64,000 bases of DNA, taken from assembly GCF_000801105.2 (NCBI RefSeq), contig NC_079519.1:31285288-31349287 (forward strand), given 5' to 3'. Below the pieces are notes generated by a model. It made no database searches. It was not told the DNA's origin and saw nothing but the letters and a program-made list of their open reading frames with translations. This document shows positions 44,368 to 55,699 of the stretch, in pieces. Origin of the DNA: Raphanus sativus. Lineage: Eukaryota > Streptophyta > Magnoliopsida > Brassicales > Brassicaceae. The translations under genes and the position numbers were made by a program. The first letter of the stretch is position 1. Each line of letters begins with the position of its first letter.

Positions 44368-45275
44368 ATGCTCTTTGCTACCATCCATTCGACCACCAGC
44401 AATGGTAACTTCCCATCACCATCTAACGACGGGTCTTCTTCCTCTCTCGCAGCTTACCCTCACTCCGTTCCGTCTTCTGCTGCGACTTCTCCAATAAAGA
44501 GAGGGCGTCCCAGGAAGTACGTCACGCCTTAAGATTAATTGCCTTTGTTTCCATGAAAACTTGTGGCAGTGTAGTACAACAACAATGATCTGGTCTTGGC
44601 TGATGTTTTCATGTTAAAGAGTCAAGCCAGTTTCTGTGATCAATTGATTACTGGCTTACCTTAGTGTATTGTACTTGTCATTTTTTCGAGCTTTTCACAT
44701 TTGTTACAGGGAAAAGTGGGCAGATTTTCACTCCGCACCTTGTTAATATAACTCCTGGCGAGGTGAGTATGAAATACTCTCACTGAGTGGATCTTATATT
44801 CGGGGCGAGCATGTTGGTAAAACTGGTGGCCGTAGCGTTTGTTTACCTTGTAGATGGTCAGATCTTCGGTGGAGGAGTTGGAGGACTCTTAAAAGCTCCT
44901 GGTCCAGCTCAGGTACCTTTCCTCTTGTCTTATAAGTTCGATTTACACGTGTGCCAACTATCACTAAGTTTAAAAACATTTGCATGTGAATAGAACGTTT
45001 GGCCCGTTGCTTAATTCCACAAAGCTTGTCTCCGGTTTTCCTTACAGGTGATTCTTGGGACATTTCAGCTAGAGAGAAAGAAGGATGGAAGAAATGGCGT
45101 GAAAGGAGATGATGAGTTGAGAATTGGAAACATGTTACCTTCTCCTTCTGGCACAGAATCTTTGCATGGCTACCATCCTGTTTTGGAACATTCAAACGGA
45201 GAGCATCATTCTATGACTAGTGGTGGAGCTCATCTCATGTTATGCTCATGCAACCACTTCAGAGCATGCACATGA
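44368..45275 (+). pseudogene. AT-hook (AHL) gene remnant
   Basis: Pieces in order. 44368-44532: an ATG-started 54-codon frame ending in an AT-hook core KRGRPRKY. 44710-44762: a PPC-like start, GQIFTPHLVNITPGE. 44854-44912: DGQIFGGGVGGLLKAPGPAQ, the conserved AHL glycine block. 45048-45275: VILGTFQLERKK, then a hydrophilic end. AHL proteins bind AT-rich DNA and trimerise through the PPC domain. Here the central PPC strands are missing and the first two pieces do not join cleanly in frame. A short AHL-type gene near GIF1 exists in Arabidopsis (At5g28590, from memory), so an expressed short form cannot be excluded. Confidence 0.72.
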
Positions 45276-45484
45276 CACATGCTCCGCCCTCTGAACGGGG
45301 GTATGATTTGTCAGGTAAGAAAAGCTAATTATATATTTTGTTTCGTTTTTTTTTTATCTTTTGGCATCTTTGGTTACATTAATGGATTTTTTTTTTTCAT
45401 ATGCCAGAGAGAAAGTGAGAGAGGCCGGAAGAAAACAGTGATGCTTTTTGTTCTTTGGTACAGTGTTAATATTATAGTTATTGG

Positions 45485-46034
45485 TGGGAAAAATATCCGT
45501 CAAATTTGATTCGATCCATTATTCATTCCGATTCGATCAGAAAAATCCGAATATCTGTAACTTTACAAATCGAAACAAATACTAAAATTCAATATTCGTC
45601 AAACAAGAAGCAAATCACAAATACTCATTTAAAAAAAATATCCGATCTGATCCATAATGTACATATGCATATACACATATATAAAATTATATATAATTTA
45701 TATCTCTATATATATTTTTAGTTATTTTATCAAATAAATTAATTATATTGTCATTAATTTTTTAAAAGAATGTAATTTTTACATAATTTGTAATGAAATA
45801 TTATTACTTATATTATAAATTTTCCTTTTCTTTTAATATTTTCAAAAAAATATTTTTATTATTTTTTACCGGATCGACGGATCAAATCAGATATCCGATA
45901 AAATATACTGATTTTTTCGGATATCTGAAAAATTACGGACCAGATCAGATCAAAAAATTTGATTATTCGTACGGAGTGAATCAAATCACATATATCCTTA
46001 AAACTCCGGATATCCGCTATTTGCCCATCTCTGA
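45485..46034. repeat. MITE-like repeat rich in GGATATCCG words
   Basis: The left side has gtgggaaaaatatccgtc. The right side has ggatatccgctatttgccca, whose complement matches it imperfectly. The interior alternates gatccgatc and gatcagatc words around an AT-rich core. Possible hAT-type non-autonomous element; no clear target duplication. Confidence 0.5.
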
Positions 46035-46688
46035 TTATACCTTCACATCCTTTGCTGGATTCTATTTCCCTTCAGTCTTTTTGGTTCTTTTTTCCTCTGT
46101 AATCAGTTTTTTTTAACCAAAAGGAATTGCTCATTTTTTGAAATATTGTTCGACAATTTGTTATGAACACTGGATGATTACTAGGAATATTGATAATACT
46201 TCATGTGTTTTACACGGCACCTAGTGTCCTTGGTAAGTACATGGTCTGTTTTATTTAAACTCTTTTGGTGTAACCGGTGAGGCGGTGACCAAAGAAATAA
46301 ACCGGAATATATTATTTATGAGGTGTTTTTTCTTTTCATTCTTTCCCGTTTCTTTTATCGTTGAGAAAAACAAAACAAATTTGTTTCTGGTTAAATTTGA
46401 TAAAGAAAAACATTCCTACAATTCTATTATTTTCCTATTTATTTCTACTGTTTATGTGTTGGTCAAGTTTATTCTATATCAAGTTTTATACTTGTAGAAA
46501 CGTATGATTTACAGATCAGGTATTACGTGTTGATGATGACAAGTTTGATAGACCAAAACATATTTTACGGACAAGGTTTTGATAAAATTCTAGTACCACT
46601 CTGTAATAATGGTGGATCTAAAAGAAAGAAAAATGTTCGTATCGTGTTTCGTACCTTTTATCTTGTTTGTCAAAAATATTGTGGTACA
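46035..46688. other. Intergenic sequence, nothing recognised
   Basis: AT-rich sequence between two repeats. No coding or RNA gene seen. Confidence 0.5.
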
Positions 46689-47945
46689 TCTATACTATTA
46701 AAACAGGATCATATTGATTTTTTTACTAAAAATAACTTTTTCTTTACTAACATTGCATATTTCATTAAGAGTAATCAAGTAATATTAATAATAAATCTAT
46801 ATTGGGTCATTTTTTTGGATCTAGCCCACTGCCCACATCATCTCTTTTGGGTCATTTGGGCCGATTAAAAAATCAGATCCAATTCTTATTTTTTTTGTCT
46901 AAGTTCAAATAATTTATTTTCAATCATTCTTAATATTTTGTGTAGTGAACAAAAATTAATCACTTAATTATTATGCTTTTTTAATATAATTTAAGCATCA
47001 TAAAAAATTGAATTTTTTCATTGAAAAGTATAAATCTTTATTAAAAGTATTTTTTTTTATTAAAAAAATTAACCACATAATAAAATTAATTTATTAGAGT
47101 TATACCAACTTAATCAATTCATTAAAAATAAACTTTAATTTTCTAAATATAAATACCCATTAGATCTGGACGTTCGGGTACTCATTCGGGTACGAATCGG
47201 TTATTTTGGGTATCAGGTTTTTCGGGTTTTGAAATTAAACCCCATTCGGATATTATAAAATTTTGGATCGGGTTCGAGTCAGGTCTTTCCGGGTCCGGGT
47301 GGGTTCGGTTCTCATGCATAAAACCTGAAAAATAATCAAATAACCAAAGTATCTAAAACGGGTTCGGTTATTTATATTCAAAGTAACCAAAGTATCCGAT
47401 TCAATTCAAATTTTTGTATCCAAATTACTCAAAAGTAACCAAAAGAAACCAAAAATATCCATTATATACAGTTTTTGGGTAAATTTTTATCCAAATTATC
47501 ATATTTTATCCAAAAATACTTAAAATACTAAAAATAACTACTATAGTTAACTTATAATATTAATTTAAAATATTAAAATAATTATAAATATAATTATAGA
47601 TATATATTCACATTTCAGATATCTTCGGGTACTCATTTAGTTCTCGGTTCTGGTTGGGTTTGGGACCGGTTCTCGGATATAGCAATTTAGAACTCATTTG
47701 GATATTTACCCGGGGTCTGATCGTTTCGGGACCCTGATTTTCGGGTCGGTTCAGGTTGGTTCTTCGGGTCCGGATATTGTGCTCAGACCTATACTCATTT
47801 AAAATGAAACACGATAAAGAAAGATAAAAAATTTAAGTCTTTTATAAAAAAACAAATATATGAAAATGTGACATTTACTAATTATTTGTCAATTTAGAAA
47901 AAATAAAAGAAAATAAATCCGCACTTTGATAAATCGTGTTGGTAA
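46689..47945 (+). mobile_element. Helitron remnant with canonical 5' terminus
   Basis: It starts TCTATACTATTAAAAC directly after a host A, the characteristic 5' end of Arabidopsis/Brassica Helitrons. A decayed 3' hairpin region (aatccgcactttgataaat, about 47917-47940) resembles the CCGCGCTTT hairpin family seen at 3.8 kb. The CTAG end is not preserved. A 630-bp hAT-like MITE sits inside it. No RepHel coding sequence is present, so it is non-autonomous. Confidence 0.55.
47161..47790. mobile_element. hAT-like MITE nested in the Helitron remnant
   Basis: 630 bp, beginning tagatctggacgttcgggta and ending gtgctcagacct, imperfect inverted termini. It is flanked by the 8-bp near-duplicates atacccat (47153-47160) and atactcat (47791-47798). 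The interior has gggttcggg and cgggtccgg words at both ends and an AT-rich centre. Eight-base duplication suggests hAT. Confidence 0.65.
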
Positions 47946-48014
47946 CGCCTGCGTGTAACATCTTTTCTTTTTGTCAACGTATTCTTTCATCAAAAGCCCG
48001 GTGGGCTAGTACAT

Positions 48015-48420
48015 ATGGGGGATGGGAAAATGGCTAATCCATGCCTGCACCAATAACTCTTGGAAGATCCATATCTGTACTTTATCATCGTGCTAAAACA
48101 AGCCTACACTCCTAAACAATTTGAAATACATACCTGAAGAACAATGTCAATGGCTAATTCATGCTTTGACCTAAATGGTGTCTAAATCCCGTTAACGGAT
48201 CTGAGTCAGCTGCTGAGTCATCACCGTGCCGTCCAAAAATTACAATTTTTGTTCGTGGAATTAAATGTACAGCAAAACAAACACGTGTAAGCAATCTAAT
48301 AAGCTTTTACACATGTGGCTTTTTTACCCTCATGATGTACCGCTTCGGAAATCCAATACAGTCGACGCTTCTGAAGCTCATCTTTCTCCGGTGAACATAC
48401 GAGATTTCCGATCACTGTTT
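48015..48420. repeat. MULE TIR-like fragment
   Basis: gggaaaatggctaatccatg resembles the 4962 MULE terminus (gggaaaacggccaattccat), and the following couple of hundred bases have the same non-coding style. No inverted partner was found, so this is probably a solitary end of a related element. Confidence 0.4.
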
Positions 48421-48761
48421 CCACACATTTGAATTCGATCTTAAACATATATCCCACTTGAACCTTTTGCACTAGTATCTCCGAAGATAAACAAGGATCT
48501 GGACTTTGCTAGATTAAGAAAAGCTGGAGAATCATTAGTGGATTTAGACTATGTTCATCGGTGAGTGTTTAAAAATAAGTATCTAAACTAAAAAGTAATA
48601 ATATTCTAAGACCATGATTATCGAGCTATCTACCAAAAGTCCTAAGCCATTATTTGGCCAAAAAAAATAAAAAAAATCCAATAAAGCCAAGAACGTCCTT
48701 AGCTTAAATACAAATTTGCTCGTCCTTACCTGCAACGTGTCGTCTCAGAAAAAAGAGAGAG

Positions 48762-49080
48762 ATGCAACAAAATCTATCACTGCTTGCGTACGAAGACCAC
48801 GAGCAATCCAGTCACAAACCCTCTAATCCCTACTCTCTCAACCATTCCAGTCTCCAGGCAGAAAACGGCGGCGGAGCAGAATCCGGCGAAGTCCGTGACG
48901 GAGAAGCCCATGACGGAGACGGAGACGAAGAGAGTGATGCGGAGACAAAGAGCACGAGGGCAGTGGCGGAAGTCTGGATCCGAGAGGTGGCGGAGGAGGC
49001 CGAGAGAGAGGGGAAAGGGGAGAATCCGAGGTCAAGGAAAAGAGCAGAACAAAGGAGATGGAGAAGATGAAATTTGAGGC
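48762..49080 (+). other. GC-rich Arg/Glu-rich open segment, possible captured gene fragment
   Basis: A sharply GC-richer block in AT-rich surroundings, open in two overlapping plus frames (a 102-codon frame from 48762 and a 97-codon frame from 48784). The products are highly charged and match no family I know. The flanks carry partly inverted phrases around cctaagc, as if inside a small transposon. It may be a transduplicated gene piece or a decayed gene start. Confidence 0.35.
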
Positions 49081-49185
49081 GTGGAAGACGAAGAAGGTGA
49101 GAAGGACAATATAAGTCTTCCAATAATCAAGAAATTATGATAAGTCCTAAGCTATGTCCTTAAACTACACAAAATTATTAAACTA

Positions 49186-49212
49186 CTAGGGTCGACCCGT
49201 CCTACGGACGGG
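49186..49212 (-). mobile_element. Helitron-type 3' terminus (minus orientation)
   Basis: On the minus strand a perfect 7-bp hairpin (CCCGTCC GTA GGACGGG, 49196-49212) is followed by TCGACC and CTAG, then a host T. Classic Helitron end. The partner 5' end was not located. Confidence 0.65.
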
Positions 49213-50053
49213 ATATACTATATTTGTGATCTAGACTATTATTTTTGTATGATTTTGTAGTTTGTATTTTAGGTTTGTATTTGCAAGAAATTTGTATGAA
49301 ACACTACAAAAATATCATTTTTATCACATAAATAGTATCAGAAAAAATGATATATTAATCTTTGTTAAGTAGCTGAAGATCAATTAGAAGATATATTGTA
49401 TCTTCATATACGCGTAAAAATATGCAGTTTACTCTAAACTTTAAACAATTTTAATTTTTATTATTGTGTCTTTTGTTTTTATCAGAAATCAAAGGGTTGA
49501 TAAAATAATAAAAAGCTTTTATTTTTTCATTAATGTAATTATTTAACATTTTTAGTGTTTGTTATATTTTATTATAAGAGTAAGTAAAATAAAAATACTT
49601 GTCACTACAGTTGAAATTCAAAACATAAATTATGAATTATCTTTCATTCTTATAAATTTGTTTTTGAATGTGTTGGTATACTTTATACATTTTAAACCTA
49701 TTGATTTAGATAATGTAAAAAAAGAATCGATTTACAATTTGTTTTCTAAAATTGATTATTTAAGTATACACACATTTTATTAAACTTTTATCAAATAAAC
49801 CACATCATCCAATTTTTTTTTCAAATAAATTATATGAAGCAAATGTCGTACTACATTTACGGATTAAGTAACACTCATTCATTTAAGCAGGACTTTTAAA
49901 TTTTTTATTACTATGAAATTAACAATCCCTTATAGTGTATCACTATAAGTTAAAGATATTAAAAAAGATTCAAATCAATAATTACTCTAAAATCATAATA
50001 TGTAGATTTAGATGCTAAAAAGGATAAATGTATCTATCTTTACCTTTAAGTTA
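49213..50053. other. AT-rich sequence, possibly Helitron body
   Basis: Very AT-rich, no recognisable coding potential. It probably belongs at least in part to the Helitron ending at 49186. Confidence 0.4.
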
Positions 50054-50349
50054 AGCCCTGTTCGTATTGACGACGCAGTGCGGCAGCGTCAGCGACCAAT
50101 TTAACAAGCGGGAGAGAAAAATTTCAGTGGAGTGTTGTCGTGGAGTTACCGCCGGCGAAGTCGCAGGTCTTCTTTTCTGTTCTTTTCTCGCCGCTGTTAA
50201 AATCAGCGTTTCCCAAATTGTCGCCAGCGGCGAATTCCAACCCTCCAGCGGTTATTCTCAAACCTCCTCTTTTAGAGCTGGCACTAAACTTTCCTTTATA
50301 GTTTTAGACGCTGACGCTGCCGCACTGTGTCGTCAATAAGAACAGGCCT
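50054..50349. mobile_element. PIF/Harbinger-type (Tourist-like) MITE
   Basis: 296 bp. Termini AGCCCTGTTCGTATTGACGA and the complement of AGGCCTGTTCTTATTGACGA continue as inverted repeats through GTGCGGCAGCGTCAGCG, about 40 bp in all. It is flanked by TTA on both sides (50051-50053 and 50350-50352), the PIF/Harbinger target. The open frame inside is a by-product of the GC-rich interior. Confidence 0.88.
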
Positions 50350-50431
50350 TTAATGAAATCTAAACCAATATATTTTTTGGTTAAGTTCTTCAAGAAATTT
50401 ATGAAGCATATAAACGTTGGTATGTTCTTAG

Positions 50432-51195
50432 GTTTTTTTTTTGTCGTCGACTTTTACAGACTCATATAGACTCTGTAAACCAGGTTGGTGGCTCTTCATC
50501 CATGTGCACAACAAAAGACGCTTGAGTCCTAGCCCCTCGTGCTAGTCCATCGGCCTTCAAGTTGTGTGTGCGTGATACATAAATTATATCTGAGCTGTGA
50601 AAATTGTCTTGCAAGGTCTTGATATCTTCTAAGTAGGCTGCAAACGCAGGTCATTCCTCTTGTTCGGACACCATCTTTACCAATTGAGAACAGTCTGTTG
50701 CAAATGTAATCCTAAATTGATGCAAATTCCTCATACACTCCATTGCCCAAATTAATGCTTCCACCTCAGAATGAAGAGGAGATAGAGAAGCACGGACATT
50801 CCTTGCCCCCATTAAGCCAGCGAATCCTTGAAGAGTACTGTACCACCCTTGTCCAGAGTATACTTCCTTATCCTTCAAAGAACCATCTACGAAACACCAT
50901 CTTCCTGGTATTGACGGTAAATCCGGGATTGGCCGTTCTATTACCGAGATGGCTAGCGATTGCGCCTCTTCCCATATTTTTGCTTCTGTTACTGCTATCT
51001 TAAGTGTTTCACTAGGCTCAATATCCAAATTACTAAAGACCTTATTGTTCCGTCCTTTCCAGATATACCATAAAATCCATGCAAAATGATGATCATCCAT
51101 TTTTGGTAGAACTCTCCAGAATAGATGATCCATATTTGTGTAGAGAGACTCAGTTGGGAAGATTGTTGGATTAGATGGTATCTGGGATAAAGCCC
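50432..51195 (-). mobile_element. 5'-truncated LINE fragment with RNase H-like domain
   Basis: The minus strand codes the C-terminus of a plant L1-type non-LTR element: NMDHLFWRVLPKMDDHHFAW, then an RNase H-like domain with acidic residues in FVDGSL, HSEVEALIWAMECM and FATDCSQLVKM. The main frame stops at 50651, where a TGG seems to have become TGA. The same frame continues past it (PAFAAYLEDIKTLQDN, ADGLARGARTQASFVVHM). A poly(A) tract (T run near 50432-50442) marks the 3' end. Dead copy. Confidence 0.82.
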
Positions 51196-51270
51196 CATGT
51201 TAGAACTAATAGGTATTAGAGAATATAAAAACAATTTCGGATCTCCCCATGTTAGAACTAATAGGTATTA
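51192..51270. repeat. Short direct repeat next to the LINE
   Basis: The phrase ccccatgttagaactaatag followed by gtatta occurs at about 51191 and again at about 51245, separated by about 27 bp. Confidence 0.8.
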
Positions 51271-51545
51271 AACGTTGCATGAACCTAGTAAAAAAAATTT
51301 CCAAACATAGAAAATAAAAATACTTAAAATACGAATTTGACTGATAGTCAAGGACATATAATACGGAAATCACCAACATTAAAGAACTGTATCTAAGGAG
51401 GCTGCTGAAACCATCTCAGATCATTCAGAGGAAAAAACAGAAAGGAAAAATCAAAAACATAGATAGGTAAGTTGCGAAAGTAAATAAAAAAGCATATGCA
51501 TTATTAAAATCCAGAGCATGAAAACGTAATTGTTGGGACTCCATC

Positions 51546-53214
51546 TCAAGCAACACGGGCCTTCTTGACCACCTTGGAAGTCGTGTCAGTCGTCTTATGC
51601 GCATCACCAACTGGCTTTTTCCAGCACTCTTAGATGCCTCACAACCGCCACTGCTGGATGTAAGTTTTCCATGACTTGGCCTGCCATCCGGGGCATCGTC
51701 AACATCATTGCCATCACCCACCTGTTACATCTCAGAGTATTATACATACATGTCTATGTTAATAGCGAAACAGAGTAATAAACATTTTACTTACATTCTC
51801 GACGAAGTCGGGGGCTGGCGCATGGTCAATCTCATTGATGATGCACGGTGAAAGTCTGATGATGGGCGGTGAACTTATATGAAGTGAATCTGACTTTGAA
51901 AGTGTACGCAAGCCTGCAATGAACGGAGGGTATCTTACCAACAACCGACCAGCTTCACTTGCTCTAAGGTTGTGTAATTAATGAGATGTATGTATATACG
52001 ATGCGAGATAGCTATTATCATATACTAAAGTTACCACATACCGTAGAGCTCCGACAGCATAAAATTGTTGCATCGTACACATTCTAATGCAGAGACAGAG
52101 CGCTGCAACTTCCTACTGCACTTAGAGCATGCAACATAACACAACTCCTTGTCAGTGTCAACGCGAGAGACCCTCCCAGTGTAGACGAAGTCAATTTACT
52201 ACATTTTAGACACCAACATCACAGTGTAAATATATATACATGAGAGCTAGTCACCACCTCGGTAGACCTTATTACCTGTGACAGGGCAGTGGATATAAAA
52301 TCATTGAGCTCAGGAATTGTCACAGGCTCAACCTTTGCATATCCCCTTAGCAGTGGTGCTGCAGATGGAAGACCAGTGTCCTTAGCCACCAATCTGAACA
52401 AAAGTACGACTGTCAGTAACCTAAGCCTCTCACCGTACGCATACACATTCAATAACAGCTACGCTTACTTGTAGAAGCAAGATTCCCCTGCAGCTGTTTA
52501 CTTATCCAAGTAAATATGAGTACCAGACGTTGCGTTGAGAAACAAACGACCTGCGCAACATACTAAAGAGTTGCACAAATGTGATTTTCCATAATATCAG
52601 ATTGCATTATACGGGATAAAACAACATAATACCTCCAACCGTCTTCGGATTTATGTTTGTGGCAACTATCACCTTTGGATCATCACGCAAGCCTTCAAGC
52701 TTTTATGGAACGAAAACAGCTTGAGAGTCTAATAGGTTCAGTGTAACAGAGACATCACTGCAGGGTTGCAGCAGAAATTATTGCAGTCACAATAACTAAT
52801 TAGCTCAAATATGAAAACAATATGTATTCATTCGCAAAGAGGTTAAAGAGGAAGAAAAAAACATAATAACTATTACTTTTCCCAGTTTGATTGTAGCCAT
52901 GACACGATCAGTAAAGAGGAATCGGTAAGCTTGAAGTTCTGAGCACACCGAGCCACGTCAAATGCAGAGATCGAATAAATCGACCCGGCAGCAAGTCTTG
53001 GTCGGAATTTCTGAAGCCGATGTGCATTGATGGTGGTTTGCATTATAGTTGACTGAAAACGGAGCAGATATCTCAGTATCAATAAAACAATAAGAAATTC
53101 GACGAAATGATCGAACATAGATCTTAAAAAAACATGAAGAAACGAAAAAAAGACACGATAATTATAGACAGATCTAAAAAACACGAAGAAACGGACTGAC
53201 ATTGAGTTCGCCAT
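51546..53214 (-). pseudogene. RPA1-like OB-fold protein pseudogene
   Basis: Minus-strand pieces of the Brassicaceae-expanded replication protein A 70-kDa-like family, in order: INAHRLQKFRPRLAAGSIYS and FDVARCAQNFKLTDSSL (about 53060-52900); LRDDPKVIVATNINPKTVGG (about 52700-52630) after an in-frame TAA; LVAKDTGLPSAAPLLRGYAK (about 52400); a zinc-ribbon-like CSKCSRKLQRS...CVRCNN (about 52130-52060); PAPDFVEN (about 51800); and a GRPSHGKLTSSSGGCEASKS tail ending at 51546. Frameshifts and stops separate them, including a lost A in the AAAAA run near 51620. Intact members would bind single-stranded DNA; this copy cannot make a full protein. Confidence 0.8.
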
Positions 53215-54448
53215 AACAGCACGAATAAGTATACTGAAAGAGATAGAAAGAGATGATGAGTTCGGAAGGAGAAGTACTCACATATTTATACAAATTTCAC
53301 ACCGCCTGAGTTAGGAACGACGCATTGAAGACTCTTAGTGGGTGATGGAATTAATTGGAATAAACGCGAAGCTACATCTCCGCCAGTTTCAGTCTGGAAA
53401 AGGACACTCACACGTCATGCGCGAGAAAGGGAGAGACGAAATTAGGGTTAAAGCGAGAAACACCTCTACTCGGGCCGGACGCAGACACCAGACTCAGAGC
53501 CCAAATCCGAAATGCACAAAGGAAGCCCATCACGTTACGCGTTAAATGAAACGCTGAGTTTCGTCCGCCTTCGACACGTGTCGGCTTCAGGACGCGCGAG
53601 TTTCTAGGCTGGATGCTGAGGTGTCTCAACCAGGAGGGAGTAAACTCTATTTTATATAAATAGATTCTAAAGACAAAAAATTGTCTCACTGATAATGATG
53701 CCCTAAGTAACTGAAATTGTACAACTAAAATTTAATGCTTTTAAGAAATTTAAACCACTTATATATTCCCACCTGCTCCTTGAATGTTAGAACCGGATGT
53801 TAAAATGCCCCAGCAAAGAACCTTTTGCCTTCCTCTTTCTTATTTTCTTTTCTTTTCTATTTTTTTTAAAATGTTAAGAGACCGTCAACAACCTACCGAT
53901 GGAGATAGTCTTAGAGCCATAAATTATCAAGACATCTTCGAAAGGCCCCGACACTACTTTTCTAGCCTAAAGCCACTACGAAATCTCTTCAATTCAATTC
54001 CATTTTAAAGAGAAACTTACACCCTAAACTCCGAGATTAACATCGGAAAGATGAAATATTACACTGGTTTAAGAACAAAATCAAGCAAATCTAACAAAAC
54101 AAAACCTCGAATCTTCGAAATAAATCTTTAAGAACATGCAAAAAGTAAAGCTAGGACACTAAAAATCCTATCAAGAGCGGAGTTTACTATACTCAACCAG
54201 GGAAACCGAGATAAAATGAGAATCATGAAAAAAGTTCTGTTTTGGTTGAAAAGAACACATAAAAAAAATCGTCAAAACGAAGACTAAATCCGCTAATCAG
54301 AAAACACAATCGCCTAAGCGAACAAAAACAAATCGATCTTTCGATCGAAGAAGTATTTACATCAAAAAGACATAAGACAAGTCTCTTTCTCCCTGTGAAA
54401 GATAAGGGTCTATGAACAGGGAAAGAAAGAGAGAATTGCGTGTAACAT
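53215..54448. other. Intergenic sequence, nothing recognised
   Basis: Upstream side of the RPA1-like pseudogene and further non-coding sequence. No gene or clear element seen up to the Sadhu-like insertion. Confidence 0.45.
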
Positions 54449-54467
54449 CTATTCTCGCGTATCAATC

Positions 54468-55361
54468 TTTTTTTTCCGTCAATATTTTATTTATAGAAAG
54501 AGGGCCAAAGCCCAATACCCGATTACAAAACAAAACCCGAATCCATCGGGCCCATTACAATAAACCAAATAGGTCTAGAGCCCAAATTGGGAAAACCCTA
54601 GCATCAAGAGAAGAACACCGTCGCCGCACGTACGGTTCTGACCATCGCGTCTCCTCCTCAACTCGTTACCACCGGAGAACATAACCGCCGTTCACCGGTC
54701 CACACCGGAGCTCCACCACTCCATTCGTTCACCACGAACACCTTCAAAACCCTTGAGGCTCAATATCGGAGAAATTCAATCGACTATTCGAGATCTCCTC
54801 CGCCAACCATTCACCGCTAACCACCCAGGATAAGGCTTCGCATGCAGCCACACCATTTCCACCGGTGGGCTTCATCGTCCTCCGACGATATCTCCACCAA
54901 CGATCCAAATCGAAACGACATAAAAAACTAGAAAAAGAAAAGGCAAAACCCTAAGAGACAAGGGGACAAAACCGGCGACACAAGGCTGAAGTAACCTTCA
55001 TTTCCCAGGAGCTAGAGCCGACGACGGCGAGGCTGAAGAAGCTTCCACGTCTCGGTGACTAAAAGCGGCGGCGACGGATCTGTAAGAGCCTCCGTCTCTT
55101 GCAAACGAGACCAGACTAGACGTTTTCGCCGCGTCATACCTACCGGCAACCGCGTCTTCACTCCAAGATCAGAACCACCGTGGTTGGTGACTGTCCAGAG
55201 CTCGGACAAGCGAGTACCAGAGTAGGTGGAGAAGACCTAAACATGAGTAAGCTTTATTCTACAAGAGGACGGACTCCGGCGGCGGCACGGACGCTCACGC
55301 GCCGCCGACCGCCGGACCCAAAGAGGGATCTGCTTTTTCTTTCTCTCTCTACTTCTCTAAG
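54468..55361 (-). mobile_element. Sadhu-like non-coding retroposon
   Basis: About 0.9 kb, GC-rich and without a long frame. In minus orientation it ends in a poly(A) tract (T run 54468-54475). It is flanked by the 15-bp direct repeat ctattctcgcgtatc (54449-54463 and 55362-55376). Size, lack of coding capacity, poly(A) tail and long target duplication fit Sadhu retroposons of Brassicaceae. The family name is inferred and not proven. Confidence 0.65.
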
Positions 55362-55479
55362 CTATTCTCGCGTATCTATCATACGTTTCTTTTTTTTTGT
55401 GAAACTTTGATTGCACTAAACTAAAAAGAAGCAAAGGTGTATCTATTACAACCTTAGATAACCCATATCAAATTCTAGC

Positions 55480-55695
55480 CTATCTGAAACAATGTGCCTG
55501 CCAATAATGGCCCATTACGAACCCTGATGTAAAAACAATCAGGAAATAAGATAAGAAAAATAATTTAGCAGCCCATAAAGTTGGCAATGGCCCATCAGGA
55601 AGAGAAGCCCAATCTCTAAAATCTCTCCAGTTCTTCAACTCTTTACGAAAGTAACAAAGACGTCGATACATAGGAAACTCCGAAGTAGACGACAC
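55480..55695 (-). CDS. Possible small membrane protein, unrecognised
   Basis: ATG-started 71-residue frame with a charged start (MYRRLCYFRKELKNWRDF) and one convincing hydrophobic helix (LFFLSYFLIVFTSGFVMG). I recognise no family. It lies in a transposon-rich region and could be chance or a relic. Confidence 0.2.
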   Translation of the reverse strand: MSSTSEFPMYRRLCYFRKELKNWRDFRDWASLPDGPLPTLWAAKLFFLSYFLIVFTSGFVMGHYWQAHCFR

Positions 55696-55699
55696 CGGT

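Noticed and set aside
47985..48020. gcccggtgggctagta as a Helitron 3' end
   Set aside because: Hairpin runs straight into CTAG without the usual spacer; the decayed hairpin at about 47917-47940 is the better candidate.
50067..50339. 90-codon frame inside the Harbinger MITE
   Set aside because: Spans the inverted repeats of a non-coding element; not a gene.
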